Under the pieces are notes generated by a model. It had not been told where the DNA came from. It saw only the letters and a list, made by a program, of their open reading frames with translations, and ran no database searches. Made by a program: the position numbers and the translations under genes. Shown here piece after piece: positions 10,983 through 21,914 of a DNA stretch of 64,000 nt (positions are counted from its first letter, which is position 1; each line of letters starts with the position of its first letter). Source of the stretch: Poa pratensis (lineage: Eukaryota; Streptophyta; Magnoliopsida; Poales; Poaceae); contig CAMZMU010000034.1 of assembly GCA_947311845.1 (NCBI GenBank), forward strand, positions 94,491,976 to 94,555,975. The letters are read 5' to 3'.

Positions 10983-12095
10983 AGCTCGAGTCGCCGCTCC
11001 ATTGCCGCCGACTCGCCGTCGCCAGGAAAAAAATTTCCCCAGCCCGGAGAAACCGAGACGACGGGACAGAGTGAGCTCCGCGGGACGCCGGCGCGTGGCA
11101 GAGAGGGTTCCCCCACGAACAGAGGCCGGTTTCGCTGACGCATGGGTCCCACTCGAGAAAAACTACTCCATGTACCGGTCAAACCTGGTTTACAGCGTGG
11201 GGAACATGACTTGACGGCCATGTCGCCACAGAGCAATTATGGCTCGAATAGATGCCGCATGTGAGCTATTACGTGCAACGACGTCGCTGCCTGTCCAATT
11301 ACTCGAAAAAACGTCGCATCTGAGCTATTCGCCCCCCGCAGCCCACTATTCTCTCCGAGTGTTTCCTTCCATTGCTCGGTCTTTGCTGGCAATGGCCTGG
11401 CTGCTGGACGTGAAGTGTTGAGGAAACGATGTGTCGTCGCTGCCGCTTGACAATTAGCCACCACTTGCCCCAGCAGCCTCTGCCTCCGAATCTCAATGAC
11501 GCAGAGGCGCTGCTGGCTCCGCCGGAGCTGTACGGGAAAATAAATGAGAAGAGCTTGAAACGAAAATACGGAAGGTTAGTGGTAGTGGTTGAATCTCATA
11601 TCCATCCTGTAACAAATTATTCGAGGTTACCTCAAGTGATCAGAGCTCACAGCAAAATCAAACCCCGAGGAGAGAATAAAGATACAGTACTCTGTCAGGT
11701 TCAGTGTTAAACCGTACCATTCAGTTCATTCCTTCTTTGCATTATGCTCCATACAATTGACGAAACCTACAATCTACAAACAAAATATTGAAAGTTGCAA
11801 GTAGAATCCATGTTGCTAAAATTGTTTGCCTAAACACACGGAAAAATATATGATTAGGATAGTACTGAGGGCACATTAAATCGTAGAGAACTTTAGAAAA
11901 ATATAGTAATTATAATCTTGTTAAAATGTTATCACTTAGTTTAAAGAACCGATAATAACTTTACCAAATTATCAAAAGGCATAACGCGATAGAATCGGCA
12001 TCTGGTGTGATTAACCCAAACTATGCATTGCTATGCATGACACAACTATGTTATAAGTAATCTCATGAAGTCTTCAGATGTCTGAAATTTGAGTT
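10983..12095. other. no gene seen
   Basis: GC-rich to about 11560, then AT-rich. Overlapping open frames on both strands look like by-products of GC content. Near 11240-11340 there is the dispersed repeat phrase also noted near 6010. No splice-supported gene found. Confidence 0.4.
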
Positions 12096-12099
12096 AACA

Positions 12100-13257
12100 C
12101 ATATCGCCCAGTGGAAACCAGGGTACCACGGGCCGTCTGCCTCTGGCCCAGAAGGAAACGCCTGGCAAAGATCTCACGAGGCCAATCTGCTTCAGGAGCT
12201 TTGCGTCAAGGCGCCTCGCGAGGCAGGATCATCAGAAGGCCGCGCCCTTCCGGCACGGTCTCGCGAGGCCGCCCTCGCGATGCGAGATCTCATGAAGCCC
12301 TTCCCGAGGAAGCGTGCCCCCACGAGGCCTCCTTCGCGGGGGGACAACACACTGTATCATCCGTGACTCTGTGCCTGCCACAAGGTGACGCGCGTGCCTG
12401 CGCGCGGTGACGACCGCGAGGACCGTGCCAGCAGCGCGAGGGGACCAAAACTTTCCTTTTTCGTGATTAAAGAGTGTCGACACTCTGCAGCCACCAAAGC
12501 GAGCCCCAAATCTTGCCTCTTTGGTGAACGAAGACCGAGCCGTTGCTACGCGCCAAGGAAGACGTCACCGCAAGCGTCATCCCTGAGCTCACCTCCCTGC
12601 CGTGGACGGTGGCTTTATCGACCATGGACCAAGTCCATGGGCAGGCTGGGGCCTGGGGCAGTGCATCTGTATCCTCTTTTGGTGCTATGTGGCAACCCTT
12701 CCCGCCAATAATTTGGGAAGAGGACCGGAGCACTATAAAAGGGATAGTGCCACTACCTTAGCACGGGTTCAACTTCTGGTTCAGATTTTGCTCCAACACT
12801 TGTACTGTAAACTCTCGACCAGTGCAATCCACCAAGCAGGAGTAGGGTTTTTACACCGCAAGGTGGCCTAAACCTGGGTAAACTCTATGTGTCTCTGTTG
12901 CCTTGCTTGCTTGTCTTCCTCGTCGAGGTCGCCGAGGGTCGTTTGATTTGCGTGATTCAGCCCCCTGCGTTCGAACTTGGCACTTGAGATATCCCTTGCG
13001 GACATTCACCGACATTTGGCGCGCCAGGTAGGGGGCTGAGGCGTATCTTCGACCTCTTCATCGCCATGGCCGAGACTCGCAGCGAGCGCGCCCAGCGCAG
13101 GGCGACCAGCAGGGTCCAGACGGAGCCCGTCATCAACAACAACAACCGCCGCAGCCGCCCCAGCTCCGTCGCCACCGAGCGCGCTGCGGAGGAAGAGGAA
13201 GCTTCCTCCCTCCACCCTTCAAGGCAGCAGCAGCCGTCCGGCGGCCACACTGCGTAG
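12100..13257 (+). mobile_element. gypsy-type LTR retrotransposon 5' end, truncated
   Basis: An LTR ends at CA 13014. It contains a TATA box (CACTATAAAAGG, 12730-12741) and the phrase AACCTGGGTAAACTC seen near the ends of other LTRs here. Directly after it, 13015 onward reads TTTGGCGCGCCAGGTAGGGG, a typical tRNA primer-binding site of grass gypsy elements. A gag-like frame begins at ATG 13066 and is lost at about 13257, where CACTA-derived sequence takes over. The LTR start is uncertain, near 12100. No protease, reverse transcriptase or 3' LTR follows. Confidence 0.7.
13015..13034 (+). other. retrotransposon primer-binding site
   Basis: TTTGGCGCGCCAGGTAGGGG lies immediately 3' of the LTR terminal CA. 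Such a site base-pairs with the 3' end of a host tRNA to prime minus-strand synthesis. Its position decides that this is a 5' LTR on the plus strand. Confidence 0.7.
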
Positions 13258-14118
13258 TTTATGTGTGGTATGTGTGTTTTTAAATTTCAAAAGGAAATTC
13301 AAAAGTTTCAAAAAATTCAAAAAATTCAAAAAATCCGAAAAATACAAAAAGTTCAACAATTCCAAAAAAAAGATTTTTTTTTGGATTTTTTGAATTTTTT
13401 TTGATTTTGTAGAAAAAAATCTTCTTTTTCAAATAACTTTTTTCCTTTTGGAATTTCGAGGATATGAGAAAAGTTCACCCGGTAAACCAGGGTGAAATTG
13501 AGCTCGAATTTTTCTCTAGTTTTTTTTATATATTAAACACATTTTTTCGTCGTCGTATGCAAAAGTTATGGCCGTTTTAATTTTTTTCTGTTTTTTTGCA
13601 AATAAGGTCAAAATTCATATTTCAAAATTTCTATACAAACTAGACACTAAAACCTAACTATATCTCAAAGGATTTTATTTATTGAAGATTTTATCATTTT
13701 CTTTTCTGCAGAACTGAAAAGGCGATCCACGGGGGGTGGGATCTGATTTCGAAAAAAAAAATCTGTGGCGCATCTGCCAATATGCGCCACAGAAAGCTAA
13801 TTTCTGTGGCACATGTCCATATGCACCACAGAAATGTGCTTTCTGTGCCGCATGTGCCATATGCGCCACAGAAAAGTCACATTTATATGGCGCATGTTGC
13901 AATATGCGCCACAGAAATGTGTGTATTTCTGTGGCGCATGTAGCAATATGCGCCACAGAAATACACATTTCTGTGGCGCATGTGGTTTTTGTGCGCCATA
14001 GAATTCCAAAATTTCTGTGGCGCATGCAAAACTATGCACCACAGAAATATTTCTATGGCGGATGTTTATTTGGTGCGCCGCAAAAAGTGATTCTGTGTAT
14101 AGCTGTTTTTCTAGTAGT
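13258..14118 (-). mobile_element. CACTA transposon half element
   Basis: Read on the minus strand, this begins near 14118 with AACTACTAGAAAAACAG, a CACTACTAG terminus with its first bases altered. It then carries about eight hairpin repeats of the type TTCTGTGGCGCAT...ATGCGCCACAGAA (13763-14060), followed by an AT-rich interior. The interior matches 58240-58800, which belongs to a complete CACTA element, in reverse orientation. The second terminus is missing at 13258, where the sequence joins a gag fragment. Non-autonomous; no transposase. Confidence 0.75.
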
Positions 14119-15792
14119 TCATGCGTAATCAACAAATTCCGATAGAGAAGTGTAAATTAAAATTCCTTCTCATCGTAGGTGACAAAAAGAAAGTTCCTCC
14201 ATAAACAGAGTTCTATTACATAATTTCCAATTTCCAATTCCAAAGTATACATAGTTTCTCATTAGTGACTAATTATGCACACATATTTTTCCTTTAGAAT
14301 TGTTCACATGTCAATAAATTTGCTATTTTATTCCATCAAATTATGATGTAGGTGCAAAGTCTAGAATCCAACTTTATGGAAAAGTGGTGATAAACAAATA
14401 TTTGTACAACACAATAAATTGGAAATACCTTAAGCGAAGATCAAATTTCCGCCCTTAGAGCGGTGTCCATCTTCGTTAAGTGAAGATCAAAGTTTTCCGC
14501 TCTTGGAGCGTTTTCCATCTTCCTCCAAATATAAGCGATGTCAACTTTAATATAAACATGCTTCATGCATGTCGCCTCATCATCGTTGCGCCAGAGAATT
14601 CCGATGAATTATTAAAATACTCCGATCGATTCCGAAGTAATCCAATGAGTCCAATGTATTCCGGTGATAATGTCAATCCCGTAGCAATTAAAAACAATCA
14701 TAGCGACAAAATAATAATAATTAATCCATCTGACGAAGAGCTTAACAAATTTCCTCGGAGTGAATTCCAATTTCCTCTAGGTGAGTGGTGTCCAATAAGT
14801 CCACACACAAAAAAATACACTTTTTCCAGGTTACGTAAAATATTCCACGTAATCTGTGCACTCTCAAATTTAACAGCAAAATAATCAATATTGATATAAC
14901 TATGTGAACTAGTCTATTTTCCTTAGTCCAAATTCCATAGTTTTCCTTTCCCTTTGGCTTTTCCGGTTTAGATATATCAATGACATAAATCAATATTCTC
15001 AGCTGAAATAAATTCATGACTTTTCCTCTCTAAACCGTGTAATTAGAGACATTTAATAGGACTGAAAATATAATTAGAAGCCACTGAGAGTAAGTGTTAC
15101 CGATCTGTAGAATTAACCAAAAAAGTCTCGCCGTGAAAAATAGTTTCCTGTTGTCTTCTCTGGTGACGCACGCACAACAGCAGAAAAAACAAACCAGGTT
15201 TGACGGACATGGACTGGTACTCCTCGATCGCCGTGCAAAAGGAGTTTTGGATTCTCGACTTTGAATCGCTGCACACCTGATAGTTTGCTAGCTCCCTTCG
15301 ATTCCTTGGTCTCCTTCGATTCTTTGGTCCACGTTAATTGCTCAGTATCGGGTAGAACTATTAGCCGAGCCAGAAAGGAGTAGCACCAGTGTTCCGATTT
15401 GTGATCGCAAAAGAAGAGAAAAATAATAATAATGAATCTGCTTGTAATCAGACCGAGTGCTTGGCCTCCAGCATGCACGTCTAGTCCGATCACAGTTCCT
15501 CTTCCAGATCAATCTCAGACAGCTTCCGTAGTTTTCCGTGCATGGCGTAGCGGCGAGTAGCTTGGCGACGTGGGGACGGGCCATCGTTCCGTGGTTAATT
15601 CCCAACCACGTGATATTCTTCCTCATCCGTTCCAAGTTCCAACGGAAACGGCGAACACCGGTCGGGACTGGACGGACAAGGATGCGCAGCGGAACATGGC
15701 GACGACAGAGTCGCGACCGCGGCCTGCAGAGTTTGGAACGGGCGACGACGTGGATTTCCCAGAGGATTAGACTTCCGGCGCCCCTCGGGGGG
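14119..15792. other. no gene seen
   Basis: AT-rich sequence. At 14433-14524 there are two tandem copies of a 46-50 base unit containing GAAGATCAAA and TTCCGC. A 134-codon frame at 14480-14884 overlaps this repeat and has no recognisable domain. The stretch 15500-15780 is GC-richer but shows no supported gene. Confidence 0.4.
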
Positions 15793-16237
15793 GCATATGC
15801 TGTGAACTAGCCCAACAGGTGTACTAATGCACTAAGCAACCTGCCCAAAAAATTTAAAATTTGAAAACTTATCAAAAAATTCCGAACAAAATCATGCACA
15901 TGCCTGACCATGGTACGCACCGCCGTGATTTTTTTCGCACCGAAATGTCACCGTATGCGCCCTGGGCAAAAATGAAAAATTTCTGACAGAAAAATTCTGT
16001 CAGAAATTTTTCATTTTTGCCCAGGGCGCATACGGTGACATTTCGGTGCGAAAAAAATCACGGCGGTGCGTACCATGGTCAGGCATGTGCATGATTTTGT
16101 TCGGAATTTTTTGATAAGTTTTCAAATTTCGATTTTTTTTTGAAATTCGATCCGGAGACTCTGTTTTAGATCTGACGGCCCAGATTGCTTAGTGCATTAG
16201 TACACCTGTTGGGGCTAGTTCACAGCATATGCCACCG
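15793..16237. mobile_element. long fold-back element, arms about 200 bp
   Basis: The left end GGCATATGCTGTGAACTAGC and the right end with its reverse complement enclose a nearly continuous palindrome. Its centre is near 15996, with arms containing GACCATGGTACGCACCGCCG and the matching complement. Only the segment around 16130-16190 lacks a partner. This is typical of a fold-back MITE. No target duplication could be fixed because the flanks are GC-rich and ambiguous. Confidence 0.8.
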
Positions 16238-16975
16238 CCGCTCGGAGAGGCTCAGCAAGATGCCGATCGATCTGTCATTAGTCCAACGTACGCAGCGCAA
16301 CTGCCTGACTGGCGCGGTGAGAGACAAATTCCGCAGCGGCGATCGTAGCTGCAGGACTGCGCCTTTGATCTCCGTGCGTAGCTGAGGCACCAGCGAACCA
16401 ACCGAGACGAATTCGCAGCGGATAAGGTCGGTGATTGCCACGGCAGAGTTGCAAAGCGAAAGAGGGATCCCGACGGCGTTGACGAAATTTGCAGCGGATT
16501 CCGCCGGCGGTAAACCTTCGGCTCTGATATCAATGTAGAAAATTAGGGTTGGAGTAATTTCGGCCTACCCTCCATTCCACTTACTTATCGGTGGTGCCGC
16601 TCACAATGCATATTGAGACTAGAGGGTGTCCAAATTCCAGATAAATTAATCTGTTTCCAGATAGGACTCGTGACATGTTAGAACGACCACCATACCTAAC
16701 AGCCAATTACTGTTAAACAATTAGGTCCCAGCACGCATGTGTGAGTCATGCGTCGAGTTTGAATACACAATCAAACTCGCAGGCTTTAACAATACATAGA
16801 TCCAATCATACGGTCATCCTGACATTCCACTCTATACTGTTTCCGGGTATAATTCTAGCATATTCATATATACTGTGTTCCAGTATAGACGTACCGACTT
16901 ACTTAAGTATATTTTCTTAAGTACTGCACATCAATAAATCCCTGTTATTTCCGTGACACTTTTGTAGTTGATATA
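16238..16975 (-). mobile_element. copia-type LTR retrotransposon fragment
   Basis: Read on the minus strand, an LTR ends ...CTAATTTTCTACA at 16534. It is followed directly by TTGATATCAGAGCC (16533-16520), one base off the standard initiator-tRNA primer-binding site TTGGTATCAGAGC. From there to 16238 the minus strand carries an open frame of about 90 codons, likely the element leader or the start of gag. The LTR runs to roughly 16975. The fold-back palindrome adjoins the other side, and no pol domains remain. Confidence 0.6.
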
Positions 16976-16984
16976 TAAAATGTT

Positions 16985-17576
16985 ACAAGACACAATTTCC
17001 TACATCGCCGCCCGCGCAGGGGTGCATCTCCACGTCTTCTACATGTTCTCATTGTTGAAGACATTGGCTAGGTCGAGGCCGAGAACTAGTGAGCAAAGGG
17101 ACATCCGAACACGACGTGGTGCGGAAAACTATCGTGACGACGCGATCCTTTAGCAAGTTCAATGAGCTGAGACACCAACCAGAGGCTCGCCGCCCGCGCA
17201 GGGTTGCATCTCCTCGGTTGTTTTGCTTGAAGAGGAGGTTCCCTGTCTTACCGTGGATGCGGCTAGCTTTGTTCCATATGTCGTGGCCGGCGCCCGCGCC
17301 GGCGACCACATGGAGAAGGAGAACACATAACAGTGTCACCCTCCAAGGGTGACTCCCCGTTGAGTAGGAGTTCCTCGAAGGAGCCAGAGCAGCCGGCAAT
17401 GTATGAGTAGTACGTACGTGCTGGTTGTGGTTCTTTCAGGGCTCTCAGGGAGCTTTGTGCATTTTGCAGGGTCTCTTTATAATTTCTTTTCTTTGTTGGG
17501 CCTGTTTGTAAGATGCTCTGAGTTTCCTGAATATAAGTGTCGGATCTTTTCCTCAAAAAAAAAAAAAAAAAAAAAA
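16985..17576 (+). mobile_element. retroposed sequence with 22-A tail
   Basis: A stretch of non-LTR retroposon style ends in an uninterrupted run of 22 A residues at 17555-17576. It holds two copies of the phrase CGCCGCCCGCGCAGGG (about 17005 and 17190). No reverse transcriptase motif is left. The tail length implies a fairly recent insertion or ongoing slippage. It is probably a LINE 3' end or a processed transcript. Confidence 0.5.
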
Positions 17577-17934
17577 GAAGGGAGTGAACAGCGACGACCA
17601 GAAGAGAGCAAAGTCGCGTCACAATTGTTCACATCAACCTTCTCCCTTGTACAAATGCCGACCAGATCCAATAATTCACATGCCTCCGTCCTTTTGCCTG
17701 GCCTAATTAATCGGCCTATTTATACGCATGTTAATTCCAGCGATGATTGGAGGAAAAATCGGAGTAATAAATAAGGCTTAGCGAAACATCCCCCTTGGAT
17801 GCTTCTGCCGACGATGGCATTGGTCCTGCCATCATTTACTGCAGCAGGCTGGCTGGCTGGATCAAATGGACCTGCTTAGCTATAAGAGTCATCAGAGGCT
17901 TCTTCAGAAATCCACAGCAACCAATACGCCTCCT

Positions 17935-18755
17935 CCAGAAAGAATTGGTCCATTCATCAAGCCTTGTCTAATGATGCTTGGATCCACAAGATAAAATTGG
18001 ACGAAGCCTTCTCCATGCAACACTTGCTCGAATTCGTTGACCTATGGACTATGTTGCAAAACTTCAACTTGGATGCCTCTACCGGTGACTCCATTGTGTG
18101 GAACCTCACGACGGATGGGGAATACTCCGCCAAGTCGGCCTATCAAGCGCAATTCTACGGCTCTACCTCCTCCGACATGAAGCGCTTGGTGTGGAAGGTT
18201 TGGGCTCCCCCGAAGACCAAGTACTTTGCGTGGCTTGCCCTCCAAAACCGGCTATGGACGGCGGACCGCTTTGCCCGTAGAGGTTGGCAAAATTGTGGTC
18301 TTTGTCCTCTTTGCAAAACTACGCCCGAGACGGTCGATCACCTACTCCTCCATTGCCGGTTCACCATTAGGATTTGGTCTCTTTTGAAGGATTGGCTTGG
18401 CCTCAATTTTGACCAAACTCTATGGCCGACTCTCTCCTCAAGGAGTGGTGGAAACTTATGATCGGAGGTGGCGATCACAACCGCAAAGCCTTGGCCTCCT
18501 TCGTCCTCTTGACGTCATGGGAAATTTGGAACGAGAGGAATGCTAGGGTGTTCCGCAACAAATTTACATCCTCGCAAGCCATTCTTTCAAAGATCAAAAA
18601 TGAGGCTAAGATTTGGGCCCTTGCGGGGGCGAAACGATTAGAAGAAATTTTACCGGGAGAGTAATCCGGTTGTATCTTACTTGTGTTGTTTCAACTCTCT
18701 CTTAATTAATATAAGGGGCAAATCTATTGCCCCACAGTTTCTAAAAAAAATACGC
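17935..18755 (+). mobile_element. 5'-truncated LINE, zf-RVT and C-terminal region
   Basis: A frame from about 17940 encodes the zinc-binding domain that follows LINE reverse transcriptase: WKVWAPPKTKYFAWL, CPLCKTTPETVDHLLLHC. A frameshift near 18425-18460 moves the last part (LLTSWEIWNERNARVFRNK) into the next frame, with a stop at 18664. Poly(A)-like sequence ends near 18750. Reverse transcriptase and endonuclease are absent, as expected for 5' truncation. Confidence 0.85.
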
Positions 18756-19756
18756 GTGCGTTTCTCTTTAGCTAAACAGCAAAGGAAGAGAGCTGGATCT
18801 AGACCTGCTGCTAGCTTGCTCTTGCAGAGTTGGTCTTCTCCCAATCGTCAGCTTCGATCTGCGGCTGCTTAGGAGGAATCGCAGCTCTGTGCCATCAGTT
18901 TGCGTCAACTGCGTTGTCAAACGGCACAGCATCTGAGAGAGTTCGAGTCGTACAAGCAGTGCACTCTATTTTCTGCATAATAGGTAAGTACTCATCTTGA
19001 CTTGTTCAGATATTACTTCGTTAGAAATCATATCGTCCTAGTATTGTTTAGTGTTTAGGAAGGCAAACCTCCTGGCCTCTAAGAAAGTTCCAGTCTTGGT
19101 GAGTATTCTCTAGGTTGTGAGTAGGAGTTAATGGCACCCGCGGTCACACAACTCGACGTCAATGTGCACTTAAGTCACACTTCTCCAGAACATGATTATT
19201 TGGTCACACAACTCGACAAGTGCGTGCACGCAGGTCACTGACCCCACTTGTAGAAAAAGATCGCGCCGCTCCTAGCCTCCACCTCTTCCGTGCCGCGTGC
19301 TCAGATTATCTCGGTTAATCAACGCAGCGTTACTCGAGGCCTGCACCACCAAGGCCCAATACCTCGAGGACGCCGGCATGGCGCGTTCGCTCGCTGGATA
19401 ATGACTGTGCTGTGAATTTTTTCCATTCATAAACCGAGCAAGCTTCACCTCTGATTTCTTTTGCATTTGTGAGTCCCCAACAAGTAACATCCTGGAGAAA
19501 TCCAGAGGGCAAGTATAGCATAGGTCCGATTTTTGGAATAGCCCATAAGACTTGCTCCAGATTTCCCTTGTTTTGAGTTCACATAAGTCACCCCGCCAGT
19601 ACTTAGTTCTCCAAAGAATGATGGCTAGCTATTGTAAGTCCACCGCTAAGGTGTCGAATACTATTACTACTACAGCATGACAAAGATGTGCGTTATATTC
19701 TAGTCCTTAATATGTTTGCTCTTTTTTTAGTTTAATTACAAACATACTGACTGCAA
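18756..19756. other. no gene seen; MULE-terminus-like segment
   Basis: Upstream region of the kinase gene. At about 19126-19250 the phrase GGAGTTAATGGCAC, with CACTTAAGTCACAC and GTCACACAACTCGAC, resembles the terminal inverted repeats of the MULE at 62277-63547. No matching opposite end was found nearby. Confidence 0.4.
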
Positions 19757-21892
19757 ATGGAACGTCTTGGGCGAAGTGACCTAGAACAACTGCTAGACGA
19801 TGAAACCGCAGAGCCCAAGGCCTTGCCATTATCACTTTTGGAGGACATCACATATGGTTTCTCTCCTGACCTAGAGATTGGAAGGGGTGGATTTGCAGTG
19901 GTTTACCAGGTATACATACTTGACAAGGTTGTTCTAATATTAACCACGACTGATTTGAAAAACTCAAACCGATGCTAACACATGTAAGTATCAGGGAATA
20001 GTGGGAAGTAGGGCGGTCGCCGTGAAGAGGTTGACTGACGCTTTCATGGATGAAACAAAATTTCACCGTGAGGTTGAATGCTTGATGCGAGCAAAACACA
20101 AAAATATTGTAAGGTTTCTTGGATATTGTACGGATAGACAAGGAAATATGGGAAGCTACAAGGGAAGACTTGTCATGGCAGATGTCCACCACAGATTGCT
20201 TTGTTTCGAGTATTTACCTAAAGGGAGTCTCGATAAATATATCACCGGTATGACCATGTGGCTTAAAAAATTGTCTTTATTTTGCCCTTTGCTTCATATC
20301 TTATTTTTTTAATCCTACATATAAGATTTAATATTTAGAAGTTAAGGCATCAACTATCTTAAATTATGAATCCATTTTCTCTTCTCCCCTTTACAGATAA
20401 ACATCGTGACTGGGCAATGTGCTATAAAATAATAAAAGAGATTTGTGAGGGTATGCAGCACCTACATGACAATAATATTGTTCACTTGGATCTGAAACCG
20501 GCCAATATATTGCTAGATGACAATATGTCACCGAAAATTAGTGATTTTGGCTTGTCAAGATGTTTCAATGAAAATCAGAGCCAAGATATTACCAAAACAT
20601 TAATAGGAACGTTGTAAGTTAGCTAATTTCTCTTGAGCATACAATACTTTAACCTTTGTTATTAAACTTGCAGTCTATTTGTACATTAGTCTATGTGACC
20701 TTTTATGTTTCTACAGAGGATATTTAGCACCAGAACTTCTTGAAGGGGGTAAAATCACATTCAGCGCTGACTTGTATAGTCTTGGTGTTGTTATCATTGA
20801 AATATTGACTGGGCGGAGGGGGTTTCAAGTTACCGACGAAGTAAGAACAATATATGTTATCGTTACAAAAATAAGAGTTTGGTTTCTTTTTATTTCTCTA
20901 AGGAAGTTCGTATGTAAAATATTTATGGTGTAAAATATTTATGGTGCTTCTTTACATAGTGTCACTGCATTCATTTCACTTTTATATTGTTTGCAATATT
21001 ATTTTTTGAAGCACGCACAATTTGTTGTTAAAATTATCATTTGCTATGGTAAACATGAACATAGTACTTATGGGGAGTAAACAGAAACTTAAAAGGTATA
21101 GAAGTCGACAATGCTTTGAAAACAAAGAATGGAAGGCCATGAAGAAATCAGCCAGTAATGAAAAAGTAGTCTCTCAGTCCACTCAAAAAAATTCATATAA
21201 TTTTCATCTCAGGTCAAACTTTTGTAAGTTTGATTAAGTTTATGGAAAACTATCAACATCCACCATACCAAATCAGTACCGAAAGACAAGTCATCAAATA
21301 CGCATTTGTAGTAAGTTTATTTGGTGGAGTGAAAAATTATATTTTATTATAAACTCAGTCAACATACAAAAGTATTACTTACGACAAATTTAAAGGGCTT
21401 ATATTCTTTTGGGGGAAAGGAATAAGGAAAATACGGAGAAATAAAAGGTATACAAATAAATATAATCACATGGGTTATTGCTTGCAAGAAAGATTTAACC
21501 TTCTATTTCTAATTGTTTGGGTCGAACCTGAAAGTCTAATTTTCATGGTGATGGATCTGACAAAAATCTACTGGGACACGTTTTATTTAAAGAATTTTTG
21601 TTGTTAGTAAGATGCTTGATTGTTATGTAATATACATATTTTTGTTTCCTACATATAAAAAAGTTTTCAATCCATTTCATCGACAATAACTCACCATTGT
21701 CCTTTTTAGGTACTTAAAAGTTGGAGTGATAGGCTAGAGAGATCACAGCGAGACACAGTATGCAAACAAATACAAGTATGCTATGAGATAGCTTTGGAGT
21801 GCCTAGACTACAATCCAAAGAAGAGACCAGATAGTGCACAAAATATAATTGATAGGCTTCATGGAACAGAAATTAGTATCGAGGTATGTTGA
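19757..21892 (+). CDS. compact non-RD serine/threonine protein kinase, five exons
   Basis: The product is a receptor-like cytoplasmic kinase of the type common beside NLR genes in cereals, probably acting in defence signalling. Exons are 19757-19909, 19995-20247, 20397-20613, 20717-20840 and 21710-21892. All introns are GT-AG, the phases agree, and the total is 309 codons plus a stop. Visible features are the Gly loop GRGGFAVVY near residue 42, the ATP-binding Lys in AVAVKRL near 62, the catalytic loop HLDLKPAN near 165-172, DFG near 185 and APE in GYLAPELLEGG. The residue before the catalytic Asp is Leu instead of Arg, so it is a non-RD kinase, a class tied to innate immunity. No signal peptide or membrane segment is seen. 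The gene ends where an NLR fragment begins; translation could stop at TGA 21890-21892 or the GAGGTATGT there could be a donor. It looks intact. Confidence 0.75.
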
Positions 21893-21914
21893 AAATTCAG
21901 GATTTTGTATTTAT

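Noticed and set aside
10424..11214. Several long overlapping frames on both strands
   Set aside because: High GC keeps stops rare in all frames. Only the minus-strand frame with a basic core and Ser tract was kept, at low confidence.
14480..14884. A 134-codon open frame
   Set aside because: It starts within a tandem repeat, lies in AT-rich DNA and shows no domain, splice support or homology to anything else in the window.
21170..21400. Possible MITE in kinase intron 4
   Set aside because: The phrases CTCAGTCCACTCAAAAAAA and TTTGGTGGAGTGAAAAA hint at inverted ends, but pairing is poor and no TA pair can be fixed.
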